From Pseudomonas psychrophila (GTDB lineage Bacteria; Pseudomonadota; Gammaproteobacteria; Pseudomonadales; Pseudomonadaceae): a stretch of DNA of 64,000 nt. Positions 1 to 9,558 of the stretch are shown here, one piece after another. A model generated the notes under the pieces. The model ran no database searches, was not told the origin of the DNA, and was given only the letters and a program-made list of their open reading frames with translations. The position numbers and the translations under genes were made by a program. The stretch is taken from positions 124,001 through 188,000 of the forward strand of contig NZ_JYKZ01000006.1 in NCBI RefSeq assembly GCF_001043005.1. The letters are read 5' to 3'. Numbering within the stretch: the first letter of the stretch is position 1; each line of letters opens with the position of its first letter.

Positions 1-381
1 GGTCGCGCCCAGCTCCAGGCCGTTGCCTTGAGGGGCGCTCAAAATAACCGTGTCGCCGTTGAGCTGATACGAAATACCACTGCCTTGCAGCAAGGACTCC
101 AGTGCCTTGACCGGTTCGAGAGAGCCGGACACCGAGCGTGACTTGATGCCTTGAACCTGATCCGGGCTATACAGAATTTGCAGATTGGCTTGCTTGCCCA
201 GTTCATTCAGCGCGCTGGCCAGGGATTGAGACGGAATATTCAAAGCCACAGGCGCCGCCTGGGCAATGGATGACCCCAGCAATACCGTCGCTACAAAGGC
301 GCTGGACAGCAGGGTACGGCGAACTGTCTGGCGCTGGGTAGCGATCGAAAGGGGGGTCCGGCTCAAGTTGGGTCGTTGCAT
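1..381 (-). CDS. TonB-dependent siderophore receptor with STN domain (N-terminal part only)
   Basis: The gene runs off the left edge, so only the first 127 codons are present, read from an ATG at 381 toward 1. A long cleavable signal peptide (hydrophobic segment LLSSAFVATVLLGSSIAQA, residues about 24-42) is followed by a secretin/TonB short N-terminal (STN) domain, seen as PVALNIPSQSLASALNELG and later ALESLLQGSGISYQL. In the FpvA/FecA/PupB group this domain contacts an anti-sigma factor in the periplasm, so this receptor probably signals as well as importing ferric siderophore. No plug or barrel is visible because of the truncation. An A+T-rich stretch near 420-440 upstream could hold a Fur site, but I could not make a convincing match. 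Confidence 0.85.
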   Translation of the reverse strand, partial: MQRPNLSRTPLSIATQRQTVRRTLLSSAFVATVLLGSSIAQAAPVALNIPSQSLASALNELGKQANLQILYSPDQVQGIKSRSVSGSLEPVKALESLLQGSGISYQLNGDTVILSAPQGNGLELGAT

Positions 382-707
382 CGCGTGCCTAGGCTCCGAA
401 GTGGAATGTTTCTTTTTAGTTAATGGGAATAGTTATTAGACGCAGCACGGTGGAGAAACCAGATACAGGTTTTTCAAATAGTTGTATTTAGCGGATGGCC
501 ACAGTCGGGGCCTTAGTGGGAGCGGGCTTGCTCGCGATGGCATCAATGGGATCAATCAGGCAAACCGAGTCGCCTGCATCGCGAGCAAGCCCGCTCCCAC
601 ATTAAATAGATTGTTCTGCTGGTGGGACGATTTGTGTCGATAACGCTATCTAGTCTTATAGGTGAATCGAATCTAAGCTTGTCACCATGATTTACAGGAG
701 GTGCAAC
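382..707. other. Intergenic region between receptor gene and pirin gene
   Basis: This 326-bp divergent region must hold the promoters of the receptor (leftward) and of pirin (rightward). It contains an A+T-rich part at about 410-490, a REP pair at 516-600, and a good ribosome-binding site (AGGAGG) just before the pirin ATG at 708. I see no open frame in it that looks like a gene. Confidence 0.6.
516..600. repeat. REP palindrome pair (GGGCTTGCTCGCGAT type)
   Basis: Two inverted copies of a Pseudomonas REP unit (arm GTGGGAGCGGGCTTGCTCG) face each other across a spacer of roughly 40 bases, giving an 85-bp element. The same 85-87 bp architecture recurs at 28574, 37422 and 44298. Confidence 0.9.
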
Positions 708-1574
708 ATGAAAAAGATTCTTGGCGTGTACACAGCTCCCCGTCCTCATTGGGTCGGCGATGGCTTTCCGGTTCGCACGTTGTTTTCCTACGACAGCATG
801 GGCAAACACATCAGCCCGTTCCTGTTGCTTGATTACGCAGGGCCAGCGGAGTTCTCGCCTACCACTGAACGCCGTGGCGTAGGTCAGCACCCGCATCGTG
901 GTTTTGAAACCGTGACCATCGTCTACGAGGGCGAAGTCGAGCACCGTGACTCCACCGGTAACGGCGGGGTGATCGGGCCGGGAGATGTGCAGTGGATGAC
1001 CGCTGCCTCGGGGATCCTGCATGAGGAGTTCCATTCCGAGGAGTTTGCCCGCAGTGGCGGCCCGCTGGAAATGGTGCAGCTATGGGTCAATCTGCCGGCC
1101 AGGGACAAAATGTCCGCGCCGGGGTATCAGGGCATTGTGGATCGGGATATTCCGGATCTGGCGCTCAAGGACGATGCCGGCCGGTTGCGCCTGATTGCCG
1201 GTGAATTCGATGGCAAGCGCGGCCCGGCGCGCACCTTTACCGATATCGACGTGTGGGATATCCGCTTGAACGCGGGCAAGTCGGCCACGTTCGATGTGCA
1301 TCAGGGCCGCAATACGGCGCTGGTGGTGTTGCACGGTGCGGTTGAGGTCAACGGTCAGGAAGTGGTACGTGAAGGGCAGTTGGCGCTGTTCGAGCGTGAC
1401 GGTTCACAGGTCAGGCTTGAAGCAAACAACGATGCTGTGCTGCTGATTCTGAGTGGCGAGCCGATCGACGAGCCTATCGTGGGGCATGGCCCGTTCGTGA
1501 TGAACACCGATGCCGAAATCCATCAGGCCTTTGTGGACTTCCAGTCGGGCAAGTTTGGCCGTATGCCTGTGTAG
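708..1574 (+). CDS. Pirin family protein (bicupin)
   Basis: The protein has 288 residues from the ATG at 708, preceded by AGGAGG. An in-frame ATG at 687 has no such site. The N-terminal cupin has the pirin metal-binding pattern: HPHRGFETVT, then a Glu/His-containing MTAASGILHEEF segment. A second, weaker cupin fills the C-terminal half. Bacterial pirins are cytoplasmic Fe(II)-binding proteins. Some have quercetinase activity and others bind metabolic enzymes; which applies here cannot be told from sequence. It stands alone between a receptor gene and a convergent thiolase, with a REP hairpin just after its stop, so it is probably monocistronic. Confidence 0.88.
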   Translation: MKKILGVYTAPRPHWVGDGFPVRTLFSYDSMGKHISPFLLLDYAGPAEFSPTTERRGVGQHPHRGFETVTIVYEGEVEHRDSTGNGGVIGPGDVQWMTAASGILHEEFHSEEFARSGGPLEMVQLWVNLPARDKMSAPGYQGIVDRDIPDLALKDDAGRLRLIAGEFDGKRGPARTFTDIDVWDIRLNAGKSATFDVHQGRNTALVVLHGAVEVNGQEVVREGQLALFERDGSQVRLEANNDAVLLILSGEPIDEPIVGHGPFVMNTDAEIHQAFVDFQSGKFGRMPV

Positions 1575-1611
1575 CAACGCCTGTCGATACGCTGCTCCCG
1601 GTCAAGCCCTG

Positions 1612-1662
1612 GTGGGAGCGAGCCTGCTCGCGAATGTTCTTCGCGAGCAGGCTCGCTCCCAC
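1612..1662. repeat. REP palindrome, compact form (GAGCCTGCTCGCGAA type)
   Basis: A near-perfect inverted repeat of GTGGGAGCGAGCCTGCTCGCGAA arms with almost no spacer, 51 bp long. It lies between the convergent 3' ends of the pirin and thiolase genes, where it could end transcripts or protect them. Confidence 0.9.
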
Positions 1663-1684
1663 AATTGATGTCTCTACAGCGCTT

Positions 1685-2866
1685 TTAAACCCGCTCGAAA
1701 ATAACCGCTATGCCCTGGCCACCGCCAATACACATGGTTGCCAGGGCGTAGCGCCCCTTGATCCGGTGCAGTTCGTGGATGGCCTTGGTGGCGATGATCG
1801 CGCCAGTGGCGCCCACCGGATGCCCCAAGGCGATCCCCGAGCCATTGGGGTTGACCTTGGCCGGGTCCATGTCCAGTTCCTGCATCACGGCGCAAGCCTG
1901 GGCTGCGAAGGCGATATTGGCTTCGATAACGTCCATGTCTTCGATGGTCAGCCCCGCCCGTTTCAGCGCCAGGCGTGTTGCCGGAATCGGTCCAAGGCCC
2001 ATCAGCTCGGGCTCTACACCGGCATGGGCATAGGCCACCATCCGGGCCATTGGCACAAGGTTATCAGCCCGTACCGCAGCGCCACTGGCCAGTACCAGCG
2101 CTGCCGCACCGTCATTGAGCCCCGATGCATTGCCCGCGGTAACACTGCCGTCCTTCTTGAACGCCGGTTTCATTTGCGCCAACTGTTCAAGGGTGGTGGC
2201 CCGCGGGTGTTCATCCTGACTGAACAACACGGTGCCCTTGCGGCTGCGTACCTCGACGGCGGCAATCTGGCTGTCGAAGTAGCCTTCGGCGATGGCCCGC
2301 GCTGCACGCTGCTGGTCCTCAAACGCCAGGGCATCCTGAGTCTGGCGGCTGATGCTGTTGCGCTCGGCGATGTTTTCGGCGGTGATGCCCATGTGAATGC
2401 CGTGGAACGGGTCGTGCAGAATGCCGAGCATGTAATCGAGCATCTGCGTATCCCCCATGCGCGCACCCCAACGGGCAGCAGGCATCAGGTACGGGCCGCG
2501 ACTCATGGCTTCGGCCCCGGCCCCAATGGCAAATTCGGCATCGCCGAGCATCAGGGTATGGGCGGCTGAAATAATTGCCTGCAAACCGGAGCCGCACAGG
2601 CGATTGACGTTATAGGCCGGTGTTTCCTTGGGGATCCCGGCATTGATCGCGGCGACTCGCGCCAGGTAGGCATCCTGGGGCTCGGTTGGTATCACATTAC
2701 CCATCACCACGTGGCCGATGCGCTCGGGGTCGACCTGGCTATTCAGCAACGCGGCTTTTACGGCGGTAGTGGCCAGGTCGCCCAGAGGCACGTCCTTGAG
2801 TGCGCCACCAAAGGTGCCGATGGCCGTTCGCTGGGCGCTGAGGATGAAGATTTCAGAAGCTTGCAT
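1685..2866 (-). CDS. Acetyl-CoA C-acetyltransferase (thiolase)
   Basis: At 393 residues this is full length for a biosynthetic/degradative thiolase II, which interconverts two acetyl-CoA and acetoacetyl-CoA. The nucleophilic Cys91 lies in NRLCGSG, the catalytic His349 in GIALGHPVGATG and the second catalytic Cys379 in CIGGGQG. The usual NEAF loop reads NIAF here (residues 317-320): the oxyanion-hole Asn is kept but the following Glu is Ile. The ATG at 2866 starts directly at the conserved first strand. The gene is flanked by a LysR regulator on the same strand 39 bp upstream, which could control it. Substrate chain length is not fixed by sequence. Confidence 0.9.
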   Translation of the reverse strand: MQASEIFILSAQRTAIGTFGGALKDVPLGDLATTAVKAALLNSQVDPERIGHVVMGNVIPTEPQDAYLARVAAINAGIPKETPAYNVNRLCGSGLQAIISAAHTLMLGDAEFAIGAGAEAMSRGPYLMPAARWGARMGDTQMLDYMLGILHDPFHGIHMGITAENIAERNSISRQTQDALAFEDQQRAARAIAEGYFDSQIAAVEVRSRKGTVLFSQDEHPRATTLEQLAQMKPAFKKDGSVTAGNASGLNDGAAALVLASGAAVRADNLVPMARMVAYAHAGVEPELMGLGPIPATRLALKRAGLTIEDMDVIEANIAFAAQACAVMQELDMDPAKVNPNGSGIALGHPVGATGAIIATKAIHELHRIKGRYALATMCIGGGQGIAVIFERV

Positions 2867-2905
2867 GGCGGATCCTTGTTGTTTTATTGGGCCAAATGCG
2901 CTGGA

Positions 2906-3826
2906 TTATTTCACGGGGTGATCAAGGTGGGAGTCGTCCATTTGAGGGGCCTGGGTGTCGACCTGGCCATCCAGAAGGGTCATGAAGGCATGGGCGGCAT
3001 TGGACAAGGTCCGCTCCGTATGCACGATATAACCCAGCTGGCGGGTCAACTGGATGCCGGGCAAGGCAATCGATGCCACTTGTTCGTCGAGCATCGTGCG
3101 CGGCAGCACGCTCCAGGCCAGCCCGATGGACACCATCATTTTGATGGTCTCCAGGTAGTTGGTGCTCATGGCGATATTGGGTGTCAGGCCCTGGGCTTCA
3201 AACAAGCGATGGACAATATGGTGGGTGAAGGTATTGCCGCCGGGGAACACCGCCGGATGGCGCGCAATATCAGCCATGCTGACCGCCTTTTTTCGGGTCA
3301 GGCTGTGCTCCGGAGCGACCACGAAGTCCAGCGGGTCATCCCAGACCGGTACGGCACGAATCAGCGAGTGAGGTTCCGGCGCGAGGGTGATCACTGCCAG
3401 TTCGGCGCGGCCATGCAGGATTTCGTCATAGGCGACTTCTGAATCCAGAAACTGAATATCCAGCGCGACCTTGGGGTACGTGCGCGTGAACTCCCGCAGC
3501 AAAGGCGGCAGCCGGTGCAGGCCAATGTGATGGCTGGTGGCCAGGGTCAGGCGCCCGCTGACTTCACCATTGAGGTTATTCAGCGCCCTGCGGGTGTCAT
3601 CCAGCACGTTGAGAATCTGATAGGCCCGCGGCAATAAAGCCCGGCCCGCCTCGGTCAGGCTGACCTCGCGGCCCAGCCGGTCGAACAGCCTGAGCTTGAG
3701 TTGCTGCTCAATGCTGGCGATGCGTTTACTGATGGCGGGCTGGGTCAGGAACAGCCGTTCGGCGGCTCCGGAAAAGCTTCCGGTTTCAGCAATGGCAATA
3801 AAGGCATTGAGATTCGCGAGATCCAT
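2906..3826 (-). CDS. LysR family transcriptional regulator
   Basis: The 306-residue protein has an N-terminal winged helix (ANLNAFIAIAETGSFSGAAE, then LTQPAISKRIASIE, residues 3-42) and a LysR co-inducer domain (about 90-295). It is divergent from leuC with a 133-bp A+T-rich interval. A LysR gene divergent to leuC is conserved in pseudomonads, so control of the leucine operon is the natural guess. The thiolase gene downstream on the same strand is the alternative target. The effector is unknown. Confidence 0.9.
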   Translation of the reverse strand: MDLANLNAFIAIAETGSFSGAAERLFLTQPAISKRIASIEQQLKLRLFDRLGREVSLTEAGRALLPRAYQILNVLDDTRRALNNLNGEVSGRLTLATSHHIGLHRLPPLLREFTRTYPKVALDIQFLDSEVAYDEILHGRAELAVITLAPEPHSLIRAVPVWDDPLDFVVAPEHSLTRKKAVSMADIARHPAVFPGGNTFTHHIVHRLFEAQGLTPNIAMSTNYLETIKMMVSIGLAWSVLPRTMLDEQVASIALPGIQLTRQLGYIVHTERTLSNAAHAFMTLLDGQVDTQAPQMDDSHLDHPVK

Positions 3827-3959
3827 CTATTCGAATTCCTGTTGGTTATCCAAAGCATGAAAATTATGAATTTGAGTTATTAACTGTAACGCCATAGGAT
3901 CGACCTCACAAGCCAAGTGGTTATTGGCACAGAAAAGTAGCTGATGAGGAAACCGTCTG
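3827..3959. promoter_or_regulatory. Divergent promoter region lysR/leuC with candidate LysR site
   Basis: A 133-bp A+T-rich gap separates the divergent starts. It contains AAATT-ATG-AATTT (3861-3873), a small perfect inverted repeat in a T/A-rich context that would fit a LysR T-N11-A site. A GAGGA ribosome-binding site precedes the leuC ATG. The assignment of the palindrome is inference only. Confidence 0.4.
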
Positions 3960-5378
3960 ATGGCCGGCAAAACGCTCTACGACAAGCTCTGGGATTCGCA
4001 TTTGGTCAAGCAGCGCGACGATGGCTCGGCGCTGATCTACATCGATCGTCATATCATTCATGAAGTGACGTCGCCGCAAGCCTTTGAAGGCTTGCGTCTG
4101 GCCGGGCGCAAGCCTTGGCGGATCGATGCCAACATCGCCACCCCGGACCACAACGTACCGACCACGCCAGAGCGCAAAGGCGGGATCGAAGCGATTGCTG
4201 ACCAGGTTTCCCGTTTGCAGGTCCAGACCCTGGACGACAACTGCGACGAATACGGCATTACCGAATTCAAGATGAACGACGTGCGTCAGGGCATCGTTCA
4301 TGTGATCGGCCCGGAGCAGGGTGCCACCTTGCCGGGCATGACCGTGGTCTGCGGCGACTCGCATACCTCGACCCACGGTGCATTCGGTGCATTGGCCCAC
4401 GGTATCGGCACCTCCGAGGTTGAGCATGTGCTCGCCACGCAGTGCCTGGTGGCCAAAAAAATGAAGAACATGCTGGTGTCGGTTGAAGGGCAATTGCCAT
4501 TCGGCGTGACCGCCAAGGACATCGTGCTGGCGGTGATCGGCAAGATCGGCACCGCAGGCGGCAATGGTCACGCCATCGAGTTCGCTGGCAGCGCGATTCG
4601 CGACTTGTCGGTTGAAGGGCGCATGACCATCTGCAACATGTCCATCGAAGCCGGTGCCCGCGTGGGCCTGGTGGCGGCGGATCAAAAGACCGTCGATTAC
4701 GTGAAGGGACGTCCGTTCTCTCCTAAAGGTGCCGAATGGGACATGGCTGTCGAAGCCTGGAAAGACTTGGTTTCCGACAGCGATGCAACATTTGACACCG
4801 TGGTTGAACTCGACGCAGCCCAGATCAAGCCACAAGTCAGCTGGGGCACTTCGCCCGAGATGGTATTGGCGGTTGATCAGAATGTGCCGGATCCGGCGCA
4901 GGAAGCCGACCTGGTCAAGCGCGGTTCGATTGAACGTGCGTTGAAGTACATGGGTTTGACAGCTAATCAGGCGATCACTGACATCCAGCTGGATCGCGTG
5001 TTCATTGGCTCGTGCACCAACTCGCGTATCGAAGACTTGCGTGCTGCAGCCGTGATTGCCAAAGGTCGCAAAGTAGCGTCCACCATCAAGCAGGCGATCG
5101 TGGTTCCGGGTTCGGGCCTGGTCAAGGCCCAGGCCGAGTCGGAAGGGCTGGACAAGATTTTCCTGGAGGCCGGTTTTGAATGGCGCGAGCCAGGTTGCTC
5201 GATGTGCCTTGCCATGAACCCGGACCGACTGGAGTCCGGCGAGCATTGTGCATCGACCTCCAACCGCAACTTCGAAGGCCGTCAGGGTGCCGGTGGTCGT
5301 ACCCACCTGGTGAGCCCGGCAATGGCCGCCGCCGCCGCTGTGAACGGTCGTTTCATCGACGTCCGTGAATTGATCTAA
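3960..5378 (+). CDS. leuC: 3-Isopropylmalate dehydratase large subunit
   Basis: This is the large subunit of isopropylmalate isomerase, which converts 2- to 3-isopropylmalate in leucine synthesis. It has 472 residues, normal for the family. The aconitase-type 4Fe-4S ligands are Cys352 (GSCTNSR), Cys413 and Cys416 (GCSMC). The early motif [17 protein letters not shown] is also intact. leuD follows after 10 bp, forming one operon, and the two subunits work as a heterodimer in the cytoplasm. Confidence 0.98.
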   Translation: MAGKTLYDKLWDSHLVKQRDDGSALIYIDRHIIHEVTSPQAFEGLRLAGRKPWRIDANIATPDHNVPTTPERKGGIEAIADQVSRLQVQTLDDNCDEYGITEFKMNDVRQGIVHVIGPEQGATLPGMTVVCGDSHTSTHGAFGALAHGIGTSEVEHVLATQCLVAKKMKNMLVSVEGQLPFGVTAKDIVLAVIGKIGTAGGNGHAIEFAGSAIRDLSVEGRMTICNMSIEAGARVGLVAADQKTVDYVKGRPFSPKGAEWDMAVEAWKDLVSDSDATFDTVVELDAAQIKPQVSWGTSPEMVLAVDQNVPDPAQEADLVKRGSIERALKYMGLTANQAITDIQLDRVFIGSCTNSRIEDLRAAAVIAKGRKVASTIKQAIVVPGSGLVKAQAESEGLDKIFLEAGFEWREPGCSMCLAMNPDRLESGEHCASTSNRNFEGRQGAGGRTHLVSPAMAAAAAVNGRFIDVRELI

Positions 5379-5388
5379 GGAGCGCAGC

Positions 5389-6033
5389 ATGAAAGCTTTT
5401 ACTCAGCACACGGGTTTGGTCGCGCCTTTGGATCGTGCCAACGTGGACACTGACCAAATCATTCCCAAGCAGTTTTTGAAGTCGATCAAGCGCACTGGCT
5501 TTGGTCCGAACCTGTTTGATGAATGGCGCTATCTGGATGTAGGGCAGCCGTACCAGGACAACTCCAAGCGCCCCCTGAACAAGGACTTTGTGCTCAACGC
5601 CGAGCGTTATCAGGGCGCCAGCGTGTTGCTGGCCCGTGAAAACTTCGGCTGCGGTTCCAGCCGTGAACACGCGCCATGGGCGCTGGAAGAGTATGGCTTT
5701 CGCAGCATCATCGCGCCGAGTTATGCCGACATCTTCTTCAATAACAGCTTTAAAAATGGTTTGTTGCCGATCATCTTGAGCGACGCCGAGCTTGATGAAC
5801 TGTTTGCCCAGGTTGAAGCCCAGCCGGGTTACCAGCTCAGTATCGACCTTGAAGCGCAAACCGTGACCCGCCCCGATGGCAAGGTCATGAACTTTGAGAT
5901 CGATGCGTTTCGCAAACATTGTTTGCTCAATGGTCTGGACGATATCGGTTTGACCTTGCAAGACGGCGAGGCGATTGCAGCGTTTGAAAGCAAGCATCGG
6001 GCAAGCCAGCCATGGTTGTTCCGCGACGCATAA
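5389..6033 (+). CDS. leuD: 3-Isopropylmalate dehydratase small subunit
   Basis: The 214-residue swivel subunit partners LeuC. Recognisable parts are [14 protein letters not shown] near residue 20 and the substrate loop [15 protein letters not shown] near 85. GGAGCG precedes the ATG. A long inverted repeat directly follows the stop, before the methyltransferase gene. Confidence 0.98.
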   Translation: MKAFTQHTGLVAPLDRANVDTDQIIPKQFLKSIKRTGFGPNLFDEWRYLDVGQPYQDNSKRPLNKDFVLNAERYQGASVLLARENFGCGSSREHAPWALEEYGFRSIIAPSYADIFFNNSFKNGLLPIILSDAELDELFAQVEAQPGYQLSIDLEAQTVTRPDGKVMNFEIDAFRKHCLLNGLDDIGLTLQDGEAIAAFESKHRASQPWLFRDA

Positions 6034-6040
6034 CACGTCT

Positions 6041-6132
6041 TGTAGTCGCTGCCGCAGGCTGCGAAGGGTTGCGTAGCAACCCGTTTCCTGGAATCTCCGC
6101 GACCCCTATCGCAGCCTGCGGCAGCGACTACA
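6041..6132. repeat. Long inverted repeat (GTAGTCGCTGCCGCAGGCTG arms)
   Basis: The arms TGTAGTCGCTGCCGCAGGCT... and its complement are about 24 bp and perfectly matched, around a 45-bp centre that itself contains a GGGTTGCG/CAACCC hairpin. This is a different repeat family from the GTGGGAGC REPs. It sits inside the leu operon between leuD and the methyltransferase gene. Confidence 0.85.
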
Positions 6133-6152
6133 GATTCAACAAGGACATCAAC

Positions 6153-6920
6153 ATGACCAGCACCGCCCAGCACACCCAGGTTGTACAAAAGCAGTTTGGC
6201 GAACAGGCTTCGGCCTATCTGAGCAGCGCCGTGCACGCGCAAGGCACAGAATTCGGCCTGCTAAAGGCCGAGCTGGCCGGCAAGTCAGAGGCGCGGGTGC
6301 TGGATCTGGGCTGTGGCGCGGGCCATGTGAGTTTCCATGTGGCGGCACTGGTCAAGGAAGTGGTGGCCTACGACCTGTCGCAGCAAATGCTCGATGTCGT
6401 AAGCGCCGCTGCGATCGATCGCGAGCTGGGCAATATCAGTACCGTGTGCGGTGCGGCCGAACGCCTGCCCTTTGCTGACGGTGAATTTGATTACGTGCTC
6501 AGCCGTTATTCGGCGCATCACTGGAGCGACCTCGGCCTGGCCCTGCGTGAAGTGCGTCGGGTACTCAAGCCGGGTGGTGTGGCGGCATTTATCGATGTGA
6601 TTTCTCCCGGCAGTCCGCTGTTCGACACCTATCTGCAAAGTGTTGAGGTGCTGCGTGACACCAGCCATGTGCGCGATTATTCCACTGCCGAGTGGCTGCG
6701 CCAGGTCAGTGAAGCCGGTTTGCATACGCGCAGCACACAGCGCCAGCGTTTGCGTTTAGAGTTCAGCTCCTGGATAGAGCGCATGCGTACGCCGCAGGTC
6801 ATGAGCGCGGCCATTCGCCAGTTGCAACAGTCGATGGGCGCTGAAGTTCGCGATTATTTTGAAGTTGAAGCCGATGGCTCGTTCTGCACCGATGTGCTGG
6901 TGCTTTGGGCTGAGAAGTAA
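6153..6920 (+). CDS. Class I SAM-dependent methyltransferase (UbiE/COQ5-like)
   Basis: The 255-residue protein starts at the ATG at 6153, after AAGGA. The longer frame upstream only runs through the inverted repeat. SAM-binding motif I is VLDLGCGAGHVSFH (residues about 49-62), motif II AERLPFADGEFDYVLSRY, and motif III LKPGGVAAFIDV. It lies between leuD and leuB, an arrangement conserved in Pseudomonas. No methylated substrate is known to me, and leucine synthesis needs no such step, so its role is open. Confidence 0.88.
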   Translation: MTSTAQHTQVVQKQFGEQASAYLSSAVHAQGTEFGLLKAELAGKSEARVLDLGCGAGHVSFHVAALVKEVVAYDLSQQMLDVVSAAAIDRELGNISTVCGAAERLPFADGEFDYVLSRYSAHHWSDLGLALREVRRVLKPGGVAAFIDVISPGSPLFDTYLQSVEVLRDTSHVRDYSTAEWLRQVSEAGLHTRSTQRQRLRLEFSSWIERMRTPQVMSAAIRQLQQSMGAEVRDYFEVEADGSFCTDVLVLWAEK

Positions 6921-6977
6921 CCCTAAATATTTCAGGATGCGCCTGCGGGGGCATCAACAGACAAGAAAGAGGAACCC

Positions 6978-8060
<1,083 letters not shown>

Positions 8061-8071
8061 TCTCTCTGGCC

Positions 8072-8109
8072 CGTTACTTCCTGTTGGTGGAAGTAACGAC
8101 CCCACTTTT
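8072..8109 (+). terminator. Hairpin with T-run between leuB and asd
   Basis: CGTTACTTCC (8072-8081) and GGAAGTAACG (8089-8098) form a perfect 10-bp stem with a 7-base loop. A TTTTT run follows only after a 6-base gap, at 8105-8109. It can act as a terminator for the leu operon or as a partial attenuator before asd. The gap before the T-run makes efficiency uncertain. Confidence 0.55.
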
Positions 8110-8128
8110 TGTTAAAGGTGTCGTTGTG

Positions 8129-9241
8129 ATGAAGCGTGTAGGTCTGGTCGGTTGGCGCGGTATGGTTGGTTCCGTACTCATGCAGCGGATGCTGGAAGAG
8201 CAGGATTTCGATCTTATTGAGCCAGTGTTTTTTACTACTTCCAATGTCGGTGGACAAGGTCCGTCCGTGGGCAAGGATATTGCCCCGCTCAAGGATGCTT
8301 ACAACATTGAAGAGTTAAAAACCCTCGATGTGATCCTGACCTGCCAGGGCGGCGACTACACCACCGTGGTGTTCCCCAAGCTGCGTGAGGCGGGTTGGCA
8401 AGGTTACTGGATCGATGCGGCATCGAGCCTGCGGATGCAGGATGACGCGGTCATTATTCTGGACCCGGTCAACCGCAAGGTGATCGACCAGCAACTGGAC
8501 GCGGGCACCAAGAACTACATCGGCGGCAACTGCACCGTCAGCCTGATGCTGATGGGCCTGGGCGGCCTGTTTGAAGCAGGTCTGGTGGAGTGGATGAGCG
8601 CCATGACCTACCAGGCGGCCTCGGGCGCCGGCGCGCAGAACATGCGTGAGCTGATCAAGCAAATGGGCGCGACCCATGCCGCGGTGGCAGATCAACTGGC
8701 TGATCCGGCCAGTGCAATCCTGGACATTGACCGTCGTGTGGCAGAAGCCATGCGCAGCGATGCGTACCCGACCGAAAACTTCGGCGTGCCCTTGGCTGGT
8801 AGCTTGATTCCGTGGATCGACAAAGAGCTGCCAAACGGTCAGAGCCGTGAAGAATGGAAGGCGCAGGCAGAAACGAACAAGATTCTGGGTCGCTTCAAAA
8901 ACCCGGTTCCTGTTGACGGTATCTGTGTGCGTATCGGCGCGATGCGTTGCCACAGTCAGGCATTGACCATCAAGCTGAACAAGGATGTGCCCATTGCTGA
9001 TATCGAAGGCTTGATCAGCCAGCACAACCCTTGGGTCAAGCTGGTGCCGAATCAGCGTGAAGCCAGCATTCAAGAACTGAGCCCGACCAAGGTCACAGGT
9101 ACCCTGAATGTGCCGGTTGGCCGTCTGCGCAAGCTGAACATGGGTTCGCAATTCCTCGGTGCATTCACCGTTGGCGATCAGTTGCTGTGGGGCGCGGCTG
9201 AGCCGTTGCGTCGCATGTTGCGGATCTTGCTGGAGCGTTAA
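8129..9241 (+). CDS. asd: Aspartate-semialdehyde dehydrogenase
   Basis: The enzyme reduces aspartyl phosphate to aspartate semialdehyde, the branch point for lysine/diaminopimelate, threonine and methionine. The chosen ATG gives [18 protein letters not shown] and 370 residues, the usual length for the gammaproteobacterial form. A GTG immediately before it is an alternative. The catalytic Cys135 is in [15 protein letters not shown] and the substrate-binding Arg/His region is [13 protein letters not shown] (R-I-G-A-M-R-C-H). A clear terminator follows. Confidence 0.98.
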   Translation: MKRVGLVGWRGMVGSVLMQRMLEEQDFDLIEPVFFTTSNVGGQGPSVGKDIAPLKDAYNIEELKTLDVILTCQGGDYTTVVFPKLREAGWQGYWIDAASSLRMQDDAVIILDPVNRKVIDQQLDAGTKNYIGGNCTVSLMLMGLGGLFEAGLVEWMSAMTYQAASGAGAQNMRELIKQMGATHAAVADQLADPASAILDIDRRVAEAMRSDAYPTENFGVPLAGSLIPWIDKELPNGQSREEWKAQAETNKILGRFKNPVPVDGICVRIGAMRCHSQALTIKLNKDVPIADIEGLISQHNPWVKLVPNQREASIQELSPTKVTGTLNVPVGRLRKLNMGSQFLGAFTVGDQLLWGAAEPLRRMLRILLER

Positions 9242-9262
9242 TTCGTCCTGGCAAACCCAAGG

Positions 9263-9292
9263 CCCGCCTCTCGCAAGAGTGGCGGGTTTTTT
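9263..9292 (+). terminator. Rho-independent terminator of asd
   Basis: CCCGCC...GGCGGG stem (9263-9286), with an inner CTC/GAG extension around a GCAA loop, is followed by six T residues. Confidence 0.85.
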
Positions 9293-9317
9293 ATTGGATT
9301 CTCGTGTGGTGGTTAGC

Positions 9318-9464
9318 CGTAGCAGCTGCCAAGGAACGATGGCTGCGTCCGGCGACGCAGTCGTCGTAAGGCCTGAGCCTTCGGTCTACCTGTTAAAACG
9401 TGTACACAGGTTTTACGATCGCTTCGCAATCGGACGCAGCCATCGTTCCTCGGCAGCTGCTACG
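9318..9464. repeat. Long inverted repeat (CGTAGCAGCTGCC arms)
   Basis: A left arm at 9318-9351 and a right arm at 9431-9464 are 34 bp each and complementary with a single mismatch. They enclose about 79 bp. The arms differ from the GTGGGAGC REP family and from the 6041 repeat. The element lies between asd and its paralogue, in a non-coding gap. Confidence 0.85.
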
Positions 9465-9558
9465 AATTGTCATCAGCCATCAAATTGGCCGGTTGCGTTG
9501 CCTGTCGCAGTTGCGCCCGGTAAAGTGCCGCTCCCCACGTTTCGCCTGAGGTAGACAC

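Noticed and set aside
3921-5390. Long open frame antisense to leuC
   Set aside because: It mirrors the G+C-rich third codon positions of leuC, has no ribosome-binding site and encodes no recognisable fold.
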